5,823 bases of DNA from Haloquadratum sp. J07HQX50 (GTDB lineage Archaea; Halobacteriota; Halobacteria; Halobacteriales; Haloferacaceae): NCBI GenBank assembly GCA_000416005.1, contig KE356563.1:756679-762501 (forward strand), given 5' to 3'. Position 1 is the stretch's first letter. Each line of letters opens with the position of its first letter. A program made the position numbers and the translations under genes. Below the pieces are notes generated by a model. The model made no database searches and was not told the DNA's origin. It worked only from the letters and a program-made list of their open reading frames with translations. Below, one piece after another: positions 1-5,339 of this stretch.

Positions 1-273
1 CCGTTCCACTGATCGTCCCGCTGCGTCGATGTCACTGGTGAGTTCGTAGTCGTTGCCCAGATCTTCATTCTCGATACACTGTAGTCTGTCGACGCTATCC
101 ACGTCGAGTTTCCCGTCGTTGTCATCATCAGCGTAACTCACCGCGGAACAGTCCGGAGCTGTGTTCCCCGCCCCGGCCGCCGTCCCGACGAAGCCGCCGC
201 TGGTCGCCAGCATCGCCAGCCCCACGATGGCGACGAGATACACCGCGACCAGTCTGCTCGCCGTGTGGCTCAC
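1..273 (-). CDS. secreted/surface protein, N-terminal part (runs off left edge)
   Basis: This frame stays open from a GTG at 273 to the window edge, giving 91 residues with no stop. The N-terminus (MSHTASRLVAVYLVAIVGLA) has one Arg and then a hydrophobic stretch at about residues 8-33 ending in small residues (TAAGAG). That fits a Sec-type signal peptide or membrane anchor; there is no twin-arginine motif. Mature-side residues 49-57 (DDDNDGKLD) form a DxDxDG calcium-loop-like motif. It is followed by RLQCIEN and NDYELTSDIDAAG, which resembles the opening of GLUG-repeat or adhesin-like haloarchaeal surface proteins, so an extracellular role is inferred. The GTG at 273 was chosen because GGTGGT lies 5-10 bases upstream; a GTG at 282 is the alternative, and an in-frame TGA near 385 limits any longer version. 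No TATA box sits close to the start. The gene reads in the same direction as the regulator upstream, 313 bases away. The domain family is uncertain because most of the protein is missing. Confidence 0.75.
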   Translation of the reverse strand, partial: MSHTASRLVAVYLVAIVGLAMLATSGGFVGTAAGAGNTAPDCSAVSYADDDNDGKLDVDSVDRLQCIENEDLGNDYELTSDIDAAGRSVER

Positions 274-586
274 GCCGACCACCGCACAAACTGGGGTCGC
301 CTCGCTCCTTGACTCGGGCGTGCCCGACCAGTCGTGCGACCCGCTGCGATGGTCGCAGAACCCACGACACGTTGCTGGTGTCTGTCACCGCTGTCCGTCG
401 TCTGTTGGTGCTGGCCGCCGGCAGAATAGACCGCAATCGTGGCCAGGAACCGACTCTTACAGAGACACGTTAGTAAATACACGTTGCTATCCATTGCGCA
501 TCATGTTGGTGTAAAGATGGCTTGCAAATATACGCAACAGTGACAACGAGGCAACTATTCAGAACAGATAGCCACGCGCCGTCGGA
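274..586. other. intergenic spacer between regulator 3' end and surface-protein gene
   Basis: This stretch of 313 bases holds no convincing gene. The half next to the surface-protein gene is GC-rich and has overlapping open frames on both strands, none with recognisable protein features. The half from about 430 to 560 is more AT-rich. It contains minus-strand TATA-like stretches near 470-480 (TATTTACTAA) and 527-535 (GTATATTTG). If one of them drives the surface-protein gene, its mRNA leader would be roughly 170-230 bases, long for a haloarchaeon. No clear terminator follows the regulator stop codon. Confidence 0.5.
278..283 (-). promoter_or_regulatory. putative ribosome binding site of the surface-protein gene
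   Basis: GGTGGT on the minus strand lies 4 bases before the GTG at 273. It is only a partial Shine-Dalgarno match, but it is what favours 273 over the in-frame GTG at 282. Confidence 0.35.
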
Positions 587-2245
587 TCAGTCGACTCGCC
601 CGTCGTGAGAGAAGGCGTCCTTGAAAACGGCCAGTTCGGCGTTGCGCAGGTGATGGAGGAAGGTCGAGGTCGAGCAGCCGAGCGTTTCGGCCACGTCCTC
701 GGCGTTGGCCTGCTGTGGGCGCTCGAAAAAGCCAGCCAACGAAGCCGCCCGGAGTGCGTCTTCCTGTTTGATCGTCAGCCTGCCGAACGCGCTTGGATGT
801 TCATCATCGACAGGCCGCTCGGTACAGGCGTACATACTGGCCTCCGGCCAGTGGTCTTCCACAGTGTCGACGATAGCACTAATGTCGGTCCGGCGCGGGA
901 ATTCCACAGTCAGATCCAAACAACCGTCATGGGTGATAATCGAGCGCAAGACTTCGCCGTGCCCGCCCACGAGTCTCCGTATTGACTGTCCGTCGGCGCG
1001 CATCAACACGACCGCTATTGTCTCCGACGCCGTAACAACGGTCGCCGCCTGAACCGACGGGAGTCCCGCTGCGGTCGATCGGAGTGTCTCCGCGTCTGCG
1101 TCCGCAGTTTTGAGCAGAAACGTGACACCTGAGTCACCACCGCTCTGTAGTTCCTCGACGACTACTTCCGGCCTGTCGCCGTCGTCGGTCTCCTCGCGTT
1201 CGTCGGCAGCCAGCGCCGCCAACAGGGCTGTCAAGACGTGTTCACCCGTATATCGGAGCGTGAGCTCCGTGACTGTCTCGCTGGCGAGAGCCTCCTGCTG
1301 ACGGTGGACCTGCTGTTTGAACGCGATCGCGACCGCCACCTCATCGACCAACTGCTGGGCCACGTCACTTCCGGAATCCGTCCGGACCACGGTGAGCGCG
1401 CCGTAGGACAGGCCCTCGTGGTCCAGGGGCACCGACCGGACCGAGGACAGCCCACACCGCTCCAGCCGAGCGACGATGTCCGGCTCCTCGTCCGAGCCCG
1501 TCGTGACCGTCACGGGAGCGTCCGTGGCGAGCGTCCGGCGTGTCGCCGTGTCGATACTGCCGGCCGCGTCCGGTCCCCGGAACCCCCGGTCCGAGCCGTG
1601 ATCGGCGACCATCACCGGACGCGGGTCGTCGCCGTCCCGTGCTTGGTTTCGGACGACCCAGCCCGCCTCGTACCCATAGTCCTCGACGAGCAATCGACAG
1701 ACACTCGCGGCGATCTCCCGGTCTGTCGAGGTTTCCAGGAGGAGCTGGCGAATCGCCTCCTTTCCGTCGCGTTCGGACTGAACCTGTTTACGAGTCTGCT
1801 GGAGTTGCTGCTCTCGCCGCTTGCGCTCGGAGATGTCCCGAGAATTGATGACGTAATCACCCTCGGGTGTGGGGTTCGAGGAGCCGACAGATTCGATCCA
1901 CCTGTAGGAGCCGTCTGCCATCTCGTGGCGGTATTCGACAGTTTCGACGTGGTTGCCGTCGTCGGAAACGATTGCAGCGAACGCTTCGACGACCCGGTCT
2001 CGATCCTCGGGATGGAAGTACTCGGCAACCAGCTCCCCGACCAGTTCCTCCTGATCGTACCCGTAGAGGCGCTCGATAGATAGACTCTCGTACAGCACGA
2101 CGCCTGACGGGTCAAGCAGCGTCAACAGATCAGTTGAGTGCAGCGGAAGCCGGTCAAGCGATGAGACATCCTCCAGTTCGGGAGTTGTCTGTGAGCTCAA
2201 TCTCTCATCGCTATCCATGCGGTCTTTCTGTGTCCGAATCCACAT
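587..2245 (-). CDS. bacterio-opsin-activator-like regulator (PAS-GAF-BAT-HTH_10)
   Basis: This 552-residue protein is probably a cytosolic sensor and DNA-binding regulator of the Bat family. Domains in order: a PAS domain at about 36-140, with GYDQEELVG, FHPEDRDRV and a PAC-like end (SYRWIES, INSRDISERK); a charged helical linker at about 140-167; a GAF domain at about 164-312 (SVPLDHEGLSYGALTV); a BAT (GAF/HTH-associated) domain at about 317-482; and a C-terminal HTH_10 at about 488-544 (LTIKQEDALRAA, AEDVAETLGCSTSTFLHHLR). There is no receiver domain, membrane segment or kinase motif, so it likely senses a small ligand, redox state or light directly; the signal cannot be read from sequence. 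The start at ATG 2245 has GGAGGAG just upstream. Upstream in-frame starts (TTG 2329, ATG 2299) lack such a site and would add 28 or 18 residues unrelated to the PAS domain. Targets are unknown. The surface-protein gene downstream on the same strand is a possible one. I would not call it bat itself. Confidence 0.9.
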   Translation of the reverse strand: MWIRTQKDRMDSDERLSSQTTPELEDVSSLDRLPLHSTDLLTLLDPSGVVLYESLSIERLYGYDQEELVGELVAEYFHPEDRDRVVEAFAAIVSDDGNHVETVEYRHEMADGSYRWIESVGSSNPTPEGDYVINSRDISERKRREQQLQQTRKQVQSERDGKEAIRQLLLETSTDREIAASVCRLLVEDYGYEAGWVVRNQARDGDDPRPVMVADHGSDRGFRGPDAAGSIDTATRRTLATDAPVTVTTGSDEEPDIVARLERCGLSSVRSVPLDHEGLSYGALTVVRTDSGSDVAQQLVDEVAVAIAFKQQVHRQQEALASETVTELTLRYTGEHVLTALLAALAADEREETDDGDRPEVVVEELQSGGDSGVTFLLKTADADAETLRSTAAGLPSVQAATVVTASETIAVVLMRADGQSIRRLVGGHGEVLRSIITHDGCLDLTVEFPRRTDISAIVDTVEDHWPEASMYACTERPVDDEHPSAFGRLTIKQEDALRAASLAGFFERPQQANAEDVAETLGCSTSTFLHHLRNAELAVFKDAFSHDGRVD

Positions 2246-2247
2246 GA

Positions 2248-2254
2248 CTCCTCC
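2248..2254 (-). promoter_or_regulatory. Shine-Dalgarno site that sets the regulator start
   Basis: GGAGGAG on the minus strand, with GGAGG ending 4 bases before the ATG at 2245. It is the strongest ribosome-binding match in the window and the main reason to choose 2245 over the longer starts. Confidence 0.6.
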
Positions 2255-2268
2255 GGTTATGTCACTGG

Positions 2269-2276
2269 AAAATAAA
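2269..2276 (-). promoter_or_regulatory. putative TATA box of the regulator gene
   Basis: TTTATTTT on the minus strand is centred about 27 bases before the ATG at 2245. That distance would place transcription start almost at the start codon. A leaderless transcript would then not contain the Shine-Dalgarno site just noted, so either the start site lies a little further upstream or the site is not used. Confidence 0.4.
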
Positions 2277-2376
2277 CGACTCTGTGAATCTGGAACCATG
2301 GGAAACAGCAGTTCCGTTTCACCGTCCAACCATCGTCTTTGACAGACTGCTCAGATCGGTTCCATCCCGTATGCAT

Positions 2377-2410
2377 TGAGAACTGCAGTCTCAACTACTG
2401 ATGTATCAGT
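2377..2410. repeat. two adjacent inverted repeats upstream of the regulator
   Basis: The first dyad is TGAG(a)ACTGCAGTCTCA at 2377-2393, palindromic except for one extra A at 2381. Three bases later comes ACTGAT-GT-ATCAGT at 2397-2410, a perfect six-base inverted repeat with a two-base spacer. Both lie 130-165 bases before the regulator start. They could be operators, but distance and lack of a known matching motif keep this tentative. Confidence 0.35.
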
Positions 2411-2537
2411 TCGCTGGTGTATGCTTAACCGCTGTGATTAGGTGAGGTCTCAGGAGTTACGCAGGGATCTCAGATGACGCTCGTCAGTAGGGACTGACTG
2501 ATCCGAAAGAGACGGTAACAGGATTTATTATCAAGAA

Positions 2538-3190
2538 TTGGCGGTTGTCGAGAAGGCGTTCCAGTACAGCACAGTATCAAGCGACATCAGAGGATAGGAT
2601 AGAGCCATTGACAAAACCGCGTAGAACCACGTCCAAAACCTGTCGAGAAGTGTACAATCACACACACACTCAAGCGTCTCATCATAAAAGCGTCTTCGAA
2701 TCGCTCACAGAACGTGGATTCAATCTTGATCGGCTCGAGTGGAAAGCATCATGAGAGTACCACAGTATCAAATACAATCAGTCAGACGATAATGTGAATA
2801 GTCATACAGGTCGGACTGGTCACACTATCATGAATGTCTCAAAACTCGGTGGCTTCCGCTTGTACTCCTATCGACAACTTCCAGAAGACGCAGACATCAA
2901 CGAAGTCATTCTGGCAAAACAGAAAGCAGGAAACTGGGCGGTCAGTATCGTCGGCGGCGCGATACTGAATATCTAGCAAAACCAGCCGTCGAAAGTATGA
3001 GCGTCGAAAAATGATTTACCTTGGCATCATAAGGCGTCCGGGATTTCAATAGCCACACGTTTAGCTGGGAGAAGAAGAGGCTAATAGAGGGCGCATTGAG
3101 AGACGGTATTGTGCCCTTTCCCGCGCAAATTTGGCTACCCACTCGTTTACGATGGAGTCGCTCTCTCAAGCAAGCAGCGTCGACCGCTAA
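2538..3190 (+). pseudogene. tnpB: decayed TnpB (IS200/IS605 group, IS1341 type)
   Basis: These are remains of the RNA-guided nuclease TnpB of an IS1341-type element. Frame one (from TTG 2538) gives AVVEKAFQYSTVSSDI. After a frameshift near 2590 the second frame gives SEDRIEPL, TCREVYNHTHTQ, then LTERGFNLDRLEWKAS, a TGA stop at 2752-2754, and in the same frame EYHSIKYNQS, SGRTGH-like HTGRTGH, RQLPEDADINEVILAKQKAG and WAVSIV up to TAG 2974-2976. These match the order of conserved blocks in haloarchaeal TnpB proteins as I know them. About 40 residues seem missing after the YNH block. Further frameshifts lead to LAKPAVESMSVEK (from 2973) and MIYLGII (from 3011), which sits where the RuvC-I block GIDLG should be, then two stops and RGRIERRYCALSR, at the spacing of the R..REQR.LSR block. 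The C-terminal half, including the later RuvC motifs and zinc finger, is absent. No tnpA partner is present. The match is strong for 2590-2970 and weaker beyond 2976. Confidence 0.75.
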
Positions 3191-3215
3191 GTTGAGTGGG
3201 ATAGTTCACTTGCGG
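3184..3215. repeat. imperfect hairpin at the end of the TnpB fossil
   Basis: CCGC-t-AAGT-t-GA (3184-3195) pairs with TCACTTGCGG (3206-3215). This gives ten base pairs with two bulged T and a ten-base loop. It begins inside the last codons of the TnpB remnant and ends 2 bases after the stop codon of the minus-strand microprotein. It could be a terminator for that small gene or a leftover element end. No T run follows on either strand. Confidence 0.4.
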
Positions 3216-3216
3216 T

Positions 3217-3318
3217 TTACTCAGAAACATGTGGCATAGAACTGCAGTCCTGAAAATGACTTCGCGCGTTCTCTTGACTAATAAGGACTTTATTACACTC
3301 GCATTGATACACTGCCAT
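3217..3318 (-). CDS. putative 33-residue zinc-finger microprotein
   Basis: The short frame starts MAVYQCECNKVL and ends with TAA at 3217-3219. Cys6, Cys8, His21 and Cys25 (CxC, then NARSHFQDC) form a four-ligand set that could hold one zinc ion. Small one-finger proteins of this kind are common in haloarchaea, though I do not recognise a named family. The ATG at 3318 was chosen because GGGGA lies 4 bases upstream on the minus strand and a weak TATA-like TTATGA is centred about 32 bases upstream. The frame is open further upstream to 3417, with another ATG at 3351, but that extension has no clear features. A hairpin follows the stop. It has no operon partner: the TnpB remnant lies downstream on the other strand and tRNA-Glu upstream. 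It may be genuine, or the last piece of a broken longer gene. Confidence 0.4.
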   Translation of the reverse strand: MAVYQCECNKVLISQENARSHFQDCSSMPHVSE

Positions 3319-3322
3319 ATAA

Positions 3323-3327
3323 TCCCC
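3323..3327 (-). promoter_or_regulatory. putative ribosome binding site of the microprotein
   Basis: GGGGA on the minus strand lies 4 bases before the ATG at 3318. It supports that start over the ATG at 3351. Confidence 0.3.
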
Positions 3328-3431
3328 AATCTGGGTCAAGCTGGATTTCATAACCGTTCGTGCACAGATTAGATGCCGTAGAAATAAGACCCTATTCCCT
3401 ATGCTCAGAAGGCACATGGTCTGCTTTTGAT

Positions 3432-3456
3432 GCTATATATAGCCATATGGATCCAT
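3432..3456. repeat. three overlapping palindromes
   Basis: GCTATATATAGC (3432-3443), CCATATGG (3443-3450) and ATGGATCCAT (3447-3456) are each perfect palindromes and overlap one another. They sit downstream of the 3' end of tRNA-Glu and upstream of the microprotein. The TATATATA core could act as a TATA box in either direction, for example for a minus-strand transcript through the microprotein with a leader of about 90 bases. Confidence 0.4.
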
Positions 3457-3491
3457 CGTGTGCCTATTTTCTGTCATCACACGGAAGAGAA

Positions 3492-3566
3492 TGCTCGATA
3501 GGGGATTTGAACCCCTGTCCTCGGCTCGAAAGGCCGAGATGATTGGCCGGACTACACCAATCGAGC
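3492..3566 (-). tRNA. tRNA-Glu (UUC anticodon)
   Basis: Read on the minus strand, the acceptor arm GCTCGAT (3566-3560) pairs fully with ATCGAGC (3499-3493), with discriminator A at 3492. The anticodon stem TCGGC/GCCGA encloses the loop CTTTCGA. The anticodon is TTC at 3530-3528, which reads GAA and GAG with wobble. The T arm AGGGG-TTCAAAT-CCCCT is canonical and the D arm carries GTGTAGTCCGGCCAATCAT, as in other archaeal tRNA-Glu genes. No CCA is encoded (the next bases are TT), and no intron is present. It supplies glutamyl-tRNA for translation, with heavy use expected given the acidic proteome of halophiles. It is transcribed away from the sdh operon, probably from AT-rich boxes at about 3568-3604. 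Confidence 0.96.
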
Positions 3567-3595
3567 ATATATAAATAGATGAACGATACGCTCTG

Positions 3596-3604
3596 TTAAA
3601 TATT
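3596..3604 (-). promoter_or_regulatory. putative TATA box of tRNA-Glu
   Basis: AATATTTAA on the minus strand is centred about 34 bases before the tRNA 5' end. That would give a short leader removed by RNase P. A second AT-rich stretch (CTATTTATATAT) touches the tRNA 5' end and is too close to serve the tRNA, but read on the plus strand it could be an extra upstream box for sdhC. Confidence 0.4.
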
Positions 3605-3644
3605 CCGTTCGCAGATGCAGAAATACGATGCAGTCACGCGTAAG

Positions 3645-3652
3645 TTCTATAC
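3645..3652 (+). promoter_or_regulatory. putative TATA box of the sdh operon
   Basis: TTCTATAC is centred about 29 bases before the ATG at 3678, the spacing expected for a leaderless haloarchaeal transcript. No Shine-Dalgarno sequence precedes that ATG, which agrees. TATATAAATA at 3568-3577 is a second candidate that would give a leader of about 75-80 bases. Confidence 0.45.
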
Positions 3653-3677
3653 ACTCTGCCTCATATCATGCACGAGT

Positions 3678-4073
3678 ATGAGTCAATCTTACAATCGAGA
3701 CCTCGTTGAAGACTTTGGTCGATGGCAGGAGTTCTCAGCAGGAATGTGGGCCTGGATATTCCACAAGTTCACTGGCTGGGTCCTCGTGGGCTATCTCTTC
3801 ACGCATATTGCAGTGTTATCAACTGCACTGGAAAGTCCCGGGGTGTATACCACAACTATACAAACGCTGGAGGGGCTCTTGATTGTCCGGTTACTCGAGA
3901 TTGGGTTGCTCGCGGTCGCTGTGTTTCACATTCTCAATGGACTTCGCCTGCTGTTCATTGACCTCGGCGTCGGGCTGGAATCGCAGGATCGAACTTTCTA
4001 CGCATCACTCATTCTAACTGGGGCAATTGTCGTAGCCAGTGTCCCAACATTCCTCGCTGGGGTATTCGGATAA
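3678..4073 (+). CDS. sdhC: succinate dehydrogenase membrane anchor SdhC (cytochrome b subunit)
   Basis: This 131-residue protein is the first membrane anchor of complex II, which oxidises succinate to fumarate and passes electrons to the membrane quinone (menaquinone in haloarchaea). The N-terminus [16 protein letters not shown] is cytoplasmic. Three membrane helices lie at about 24-48, 63-88 and 108-130. Motifs are IFHKFTG (His29), the counterpart of the family's HRxTG block, and [15 protein letters not shown] (84-96). His84 of the second matches the heme-ligating His of the HxxxGxRHxxxD block in bacterial SdhC; the family's second His in that block is Leu here. The ATG at 3678 was preferred over an in-frame ATG at 3615: the extra 21 residues have no family match, and a TATA-like box lies 29 bases upstream of 3678. 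The stop TAA shares its last A with the ATG of sdhD. Codon use is clearly more AT-rich than in the regulator gene to the left. Confidence 0.93.
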   Translation: MSQSYNRDLVEDFGRWQEFSAGMWAWIFHKFTGWVLVGYLFTHIAVLSTALESPGVYTTTIQTLEGLLIVRLLEIGLLAVAVFHILNGLRLLFIDLGVGLESQDRTFYASLILTGAIVVASVPTFLAGVFG

Positions 4074-4444
4074 TGGCAGAGCGTTATACATCGTTCCGAC
4101 GCGGCGGACGAAGATGGCTGTGGCAGCGAATTACCGCAGCATTTCTCATCGTCGTATTAGCATTCCACTTTTTTCTACTACACTTTGTTCACCATGCAAA
4201 TGAGGTCACATTCGGGATGACACAGGGTCGAATGCAAGAATTAGCATACTTTTCATTGATGGTATTATTCTTGATCACCGCAACATTTCATGGAGTAAAT
4301 GGAGTATACAATGCGCTGATTAATCAGGGAGTCACGGGCAAAAAAAAGATCATAATGAAACTTGTCCTCTCTGCAGCGAGTTTACTTCTCATCGCACAGG
4401 GACTTCGAACAGCAGTCGTTTGGGCCGACGGTGTTCCAATATAA
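4073..4444 (+). CDS. sdhD: succinate dehydrogenase membrane anchor SdhD
   Basis: This 123-residue protein is the second hydrophobic anchor of complex II. A basic N-terminus (SFRRGGRRWLWQR) precedes three membrane helices at about 18-40, 55-78 and 93-115. His73 in TFHGVNGVYNAL is the best candidate for the second heme ligand, at nearly the same position as His71 of E. coli SdhD. His32, His37, His40 and His41 cluster at the end of helix one, and the quinone site is expected where SdhC, SdhD and SdhB meet. Its ATG overlaps the sdhC stop by one base (TAATG), so translation is likely coupled. It ends 7 bases before sdhB. A run of eight A at 4340-4347 encodes most of KKK at 91-93, unusual for a haloarchaeal gene. 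AT content is the highest of the operon. Confidence 0.92.
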   Translation: MAERYTSFRRGGRRWLWQRITAAFLIVVLAFHFFLLHFVHHANEVTFGMTQGRMQELAYFSLMVLFLITATFHGVNGVYNALINQGVTGKKKIIMKLVLSAASLLLIAQGLRTAVVWADGVPI

Positions 4445-4451
4445 TCCAATC

Positions 4452-5294
4452 ATGAGCACACAACTCACACAACAGGCGAAAGAAGAGTCATCCAGTCAAT
4501 CTGAATCAGAGACAACTGAAGTCGAAGAACAGCGTCAAGAGGTAACGAAGAATGTGACCACTGACAAGGAGACGTACCACCTCAAAGTGTTCCGATATGA
4601 CCCTGAAATAGAGGGAAAAAAGGAGCCGCGATTTGACGACTTCCATGTGCCATATCATCAAGGAATGACTGTCTTGGATTCATTAATTTATGCTCGGGAT
4701 ACATACGATTCAAGTCTCACGTTTCGACACTCCTGTCGACAGGCTATCTGTGGCTCTGATGCAATGTTCGTCAATGGGTCACAGCGGCTCTGTTGCAAGA
4801 CACAGCTATCCGATCTTGAGGAACCTGTCCGTATTGAGCCACTTCCTCATCAAGACGTCATTAAAGATCTTGTGGTGAACATGGAACACTTCTATGATCA
4901 AATGGAGGCTATCGAGCCATATTTTCAGACGGAGAATCTTCCAGATGGTGAGTTTGACGAGCAACGACAATCACGCGAAAATCGTGAGAAAATAAAGATG
5001 TCGACACGCTGTATCTGGTGTGGGGCCTGTATGTCATCGTGCAATATTGCTGCGGAAGATAATCAATACTTAGGGCCCGCAGCGATCAACAAAGCTTATC
5101 GATTTGCCATGGACGACCGCGAGGGTGATGAAATGAAACAACGGCGTTTGGAGATAATTGAGCAAGAACATGGCGTCTGGCGGTGTCAGACTCAGTTTTC
5201 ATGCACAGAAGTCTGTCCAAAGGACATTCCGCTCACAGAACATATCCAAGAGCTCAAGCGAGAGGCAGTCAAAAATAATCTCAAGTTTTGGTGA
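4452..5294 (+). CDS. sdhB: succinate dehydrogenase iron-sulfur subunit SdhB
   Basis: This 280-residue protein carries electrons from the FAD of SdhA to quinone. An acidic, Ser/Gln/Glu-rich extension (1-40) precedes the ferredoxin fold, typical of halophilic proteins. The [2Fe-2S] site is Cys95, Cys100, Asp103 and Cys115 (SCRQAICGSDAMF...LCC). Asp stands in place of the third Cys, as in E. coli SdhB, and spacing to Cys115 matches E. coli. The second domain has Cys187, Cys190, Cys193 and Cys255 for [4Fe-4S], and Cys197, Cys245 and Cys251 for [3Fe-4S] (CIWCGACMSSC and CQTQFSCTEVCP). The usual Pro after the first block is Asn198 here. The ATG at 4452 was chosen because it matches family N-termini and lies just after the sdhD stop; the frame is open upstream to 4362 only by chance inside sdhD. 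No Shine-Dalgarno is evident, so coupling to sdhD is likely. sdhA follows after 45 bases. Confidence 0.96.
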   Translation: MSTQLTQQAKEESSSQSESETTEVEEQRQEVTKNVTTDKETYHLKVFRYDPEIEGKKEPRFDDFHVPYHQGMTVLDSLIYARDTYDSSLTFRHSCRQAICGSDAMFVNGSQRLCCKTQLSDLEEPVRIEPLPHQDVIKDLVVNMEHFYDQMEAIEPYFQTENLPDGEFDEQRQSRENREKIKMSTRCIWCGACMSSCNIAAEDNQYLGPAAINKAYRFAMDDREGDEMKQRRLEIIEQEHGVWRCQTQFSCTEVCPKDIPLTEHIQELKREAVKNNLKFW

Positions 5295-5339
5295 AACAAC
5301 TAAGTTACCTCAATCCAACCTATATTCAGGCAATTATCC

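Noticed and set aside
270..494. Minus-strand frame of 74 codons before the surface-protein gene
   Set aside because: It is in a different frame from the surface gene, has low-complexity Arg/Gln-rich content and no ribosome-binding site that stands out.
161..514. Plus-strand frame of 117 codons near the left edge
   Set aside because: It overlaps the surface-protein gene start in antisense and shows no family features; the opposite strand has a signal peptide and conserved-looking motifs.
1238..2083. Long plus-strand open frame of 281 codons antisense to the regulator
   Set aside because: It lies wholly within the regulator gene, has Arg/Pro/Asp-rich shadow composition with no recognisable domain, and the minus-strand frame has clear PAS, GAF and HTH_10 motifs.
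2246..2329. Longer regulator start at TTG 2329 or ATG 2299
   Set aside because: Both lack a ribosome-binding site, the added residues do not belong to the PAS domain, and a TATA-like box lies inside the extension.
2942..3169. Minus-strand frame of 75 codons
   Set aside because: It is antisense to the TnpB remnant, which explains the sequence better.
3457..3483. CGTGTG/CACACG inverted repeat as a tRNA terminator
   Set aside because: Only six pairs with a 15-base loop and no T run after it; too weak to call.
3360..3542. Plus-strand frame of 60 codons overlapping tRNA-Glu
   Set aside because: It runs antisense through the tRNA gene and has no family features.
3615..3677. Longer sdhC start at ATG 3615
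   Set aside because: The 21 added residues do not resemble SdhC N-termini, and the TATA-like box at 3645-3652 would lie inside the coding region.
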